Source: Tardiphaga sp. 709 (GTDB lineage Bacteria; Pseudomonadota; Alphaproteobacteria; Rhizobiales; Xanthobacteraceae). Taken from it: DNA of 64,000 bases. Position 1 is the first letter of the stretch. Each line of letters starts with the position of its first letter. The position numbers and the translations under genes are program-made. Positions 63,922-64,000 of the stretch are shown piece by piece. The notes under the pieces were generated by a model. It saw only the letters and a list, made by a program, of their open reading frames with translations, was not told the origin of the DNA and did no database searches. The DNA lies in assembly GCF_032401055.1 (NCBI RefSeq), contig NZ_CP135529.1, forward strand, positions 2,974,501-3,038,500, given 5' to 3'.

Positions 63922-64000
63922 AGGCAGCGCGGGGTTGGCAGGGCGTTAGACGCACCTGCCTGTCTCGCTCCCTTCTTGAGCTCAACACATCAAAGGGCAC

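Overview
The window is a high-GC alphaproteobacterial chromosome segment. The gene families point to the Bradyrhizobium/Rhodopseudomonas/Tardiphaga group (Nitrobacteraceae): an NdvA-type cyclic glucan exporter, the DUF1013 regulator TrcR, many TAXI/TTT solute-binding proteins, OprB porin, and extragenic palindromes of the form gccgggcttgacccggc. The genus is an inference from these features, not a database result. Almost everything is ordinary chromosomal content with dense coding and short gaps.

Layout. 1-8.5 kb: end of an unknown membrane protein, a DsbA-like oxidoreductase with a TauE-type exporter, an LrgA/LrgB pair, two small secreted cysteine-containing proteins (one PsiF-like), an AbrB-family membrane protein, a TonB-dependent siderophore receptor and DsbB. 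8.5-15.5 kb: a tRNA-Leu(CAA) gene followed by a 6.9-kb accessory island. The far end of the island carries an imperfect copy of the tRNA 3' end. The island holds a membrane OmpA-domain protein, a frameshifted protein of unknown family, a very large protein ending in an L,D-transpeptidase domain, and the wreck of an IS3-family transposase. 15.5-23 kb: an MFS transporter, a Tat-exported glycosidase-like protein, an alpha/beta hydrolase, a luciferase-like flavin oxidoreductase, OprB and a CorA-family transporter. 23-28 kb: acetoacetate decarboxylase and 3-hydroxybutyrate dehydrogenase divergent from a patatin-like lipase, then a PiT phosphate transporter. 29-32.6 kb: a KaiC-family ATPase translationally coupled to a hybrid histidine kinase. 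32.7-41.5 kb: thioesterase and nitronate monooxygenase, a GST gene divergent from a TetR regulator with two matching operator-like sites, a YqaA/DedA-type protein, a HisE-like enzyme, an NMT1-type binding protein and ndvA. 41.7-46.3 kb: a D-Ala-D-Ala carboxypeptidase-like protein with a lysine/alanine/proline tail, an acyl-CoA synthetase, a DUF924 protein and a peroxiredoxin. 46.4-52.3 kb: ispH-thrB-rnhA operon, trcR, a small ion channel, hicAB, a PhnA-like protein, OmpW and a lipoprotein. 52.4-64 kb: propionyl-CoA synthetase, two TPR proteins, a TAXI-TRAP region with three binding proteins around one fused permease, an MFS transporter and a TTT-family binding protein.

The best candidate for an undescribed system is the island module at 8870-14687. 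Its three reading frames follow one another on the minus strand and are translationally coupled at the first junction. Two components carry recognisable peptidoglycan-related domains (OmpA-C and YkuD), which suggests an envelope machine or a surface structure. The middle protein appears to start in one frame, continue in a second, and run into the giant protein in a third. The locus may therefore be one ~1,580-residue protein split by two frameshifts, or a decaying copy. The KaiC-kinase pair is the second most interesting locus.
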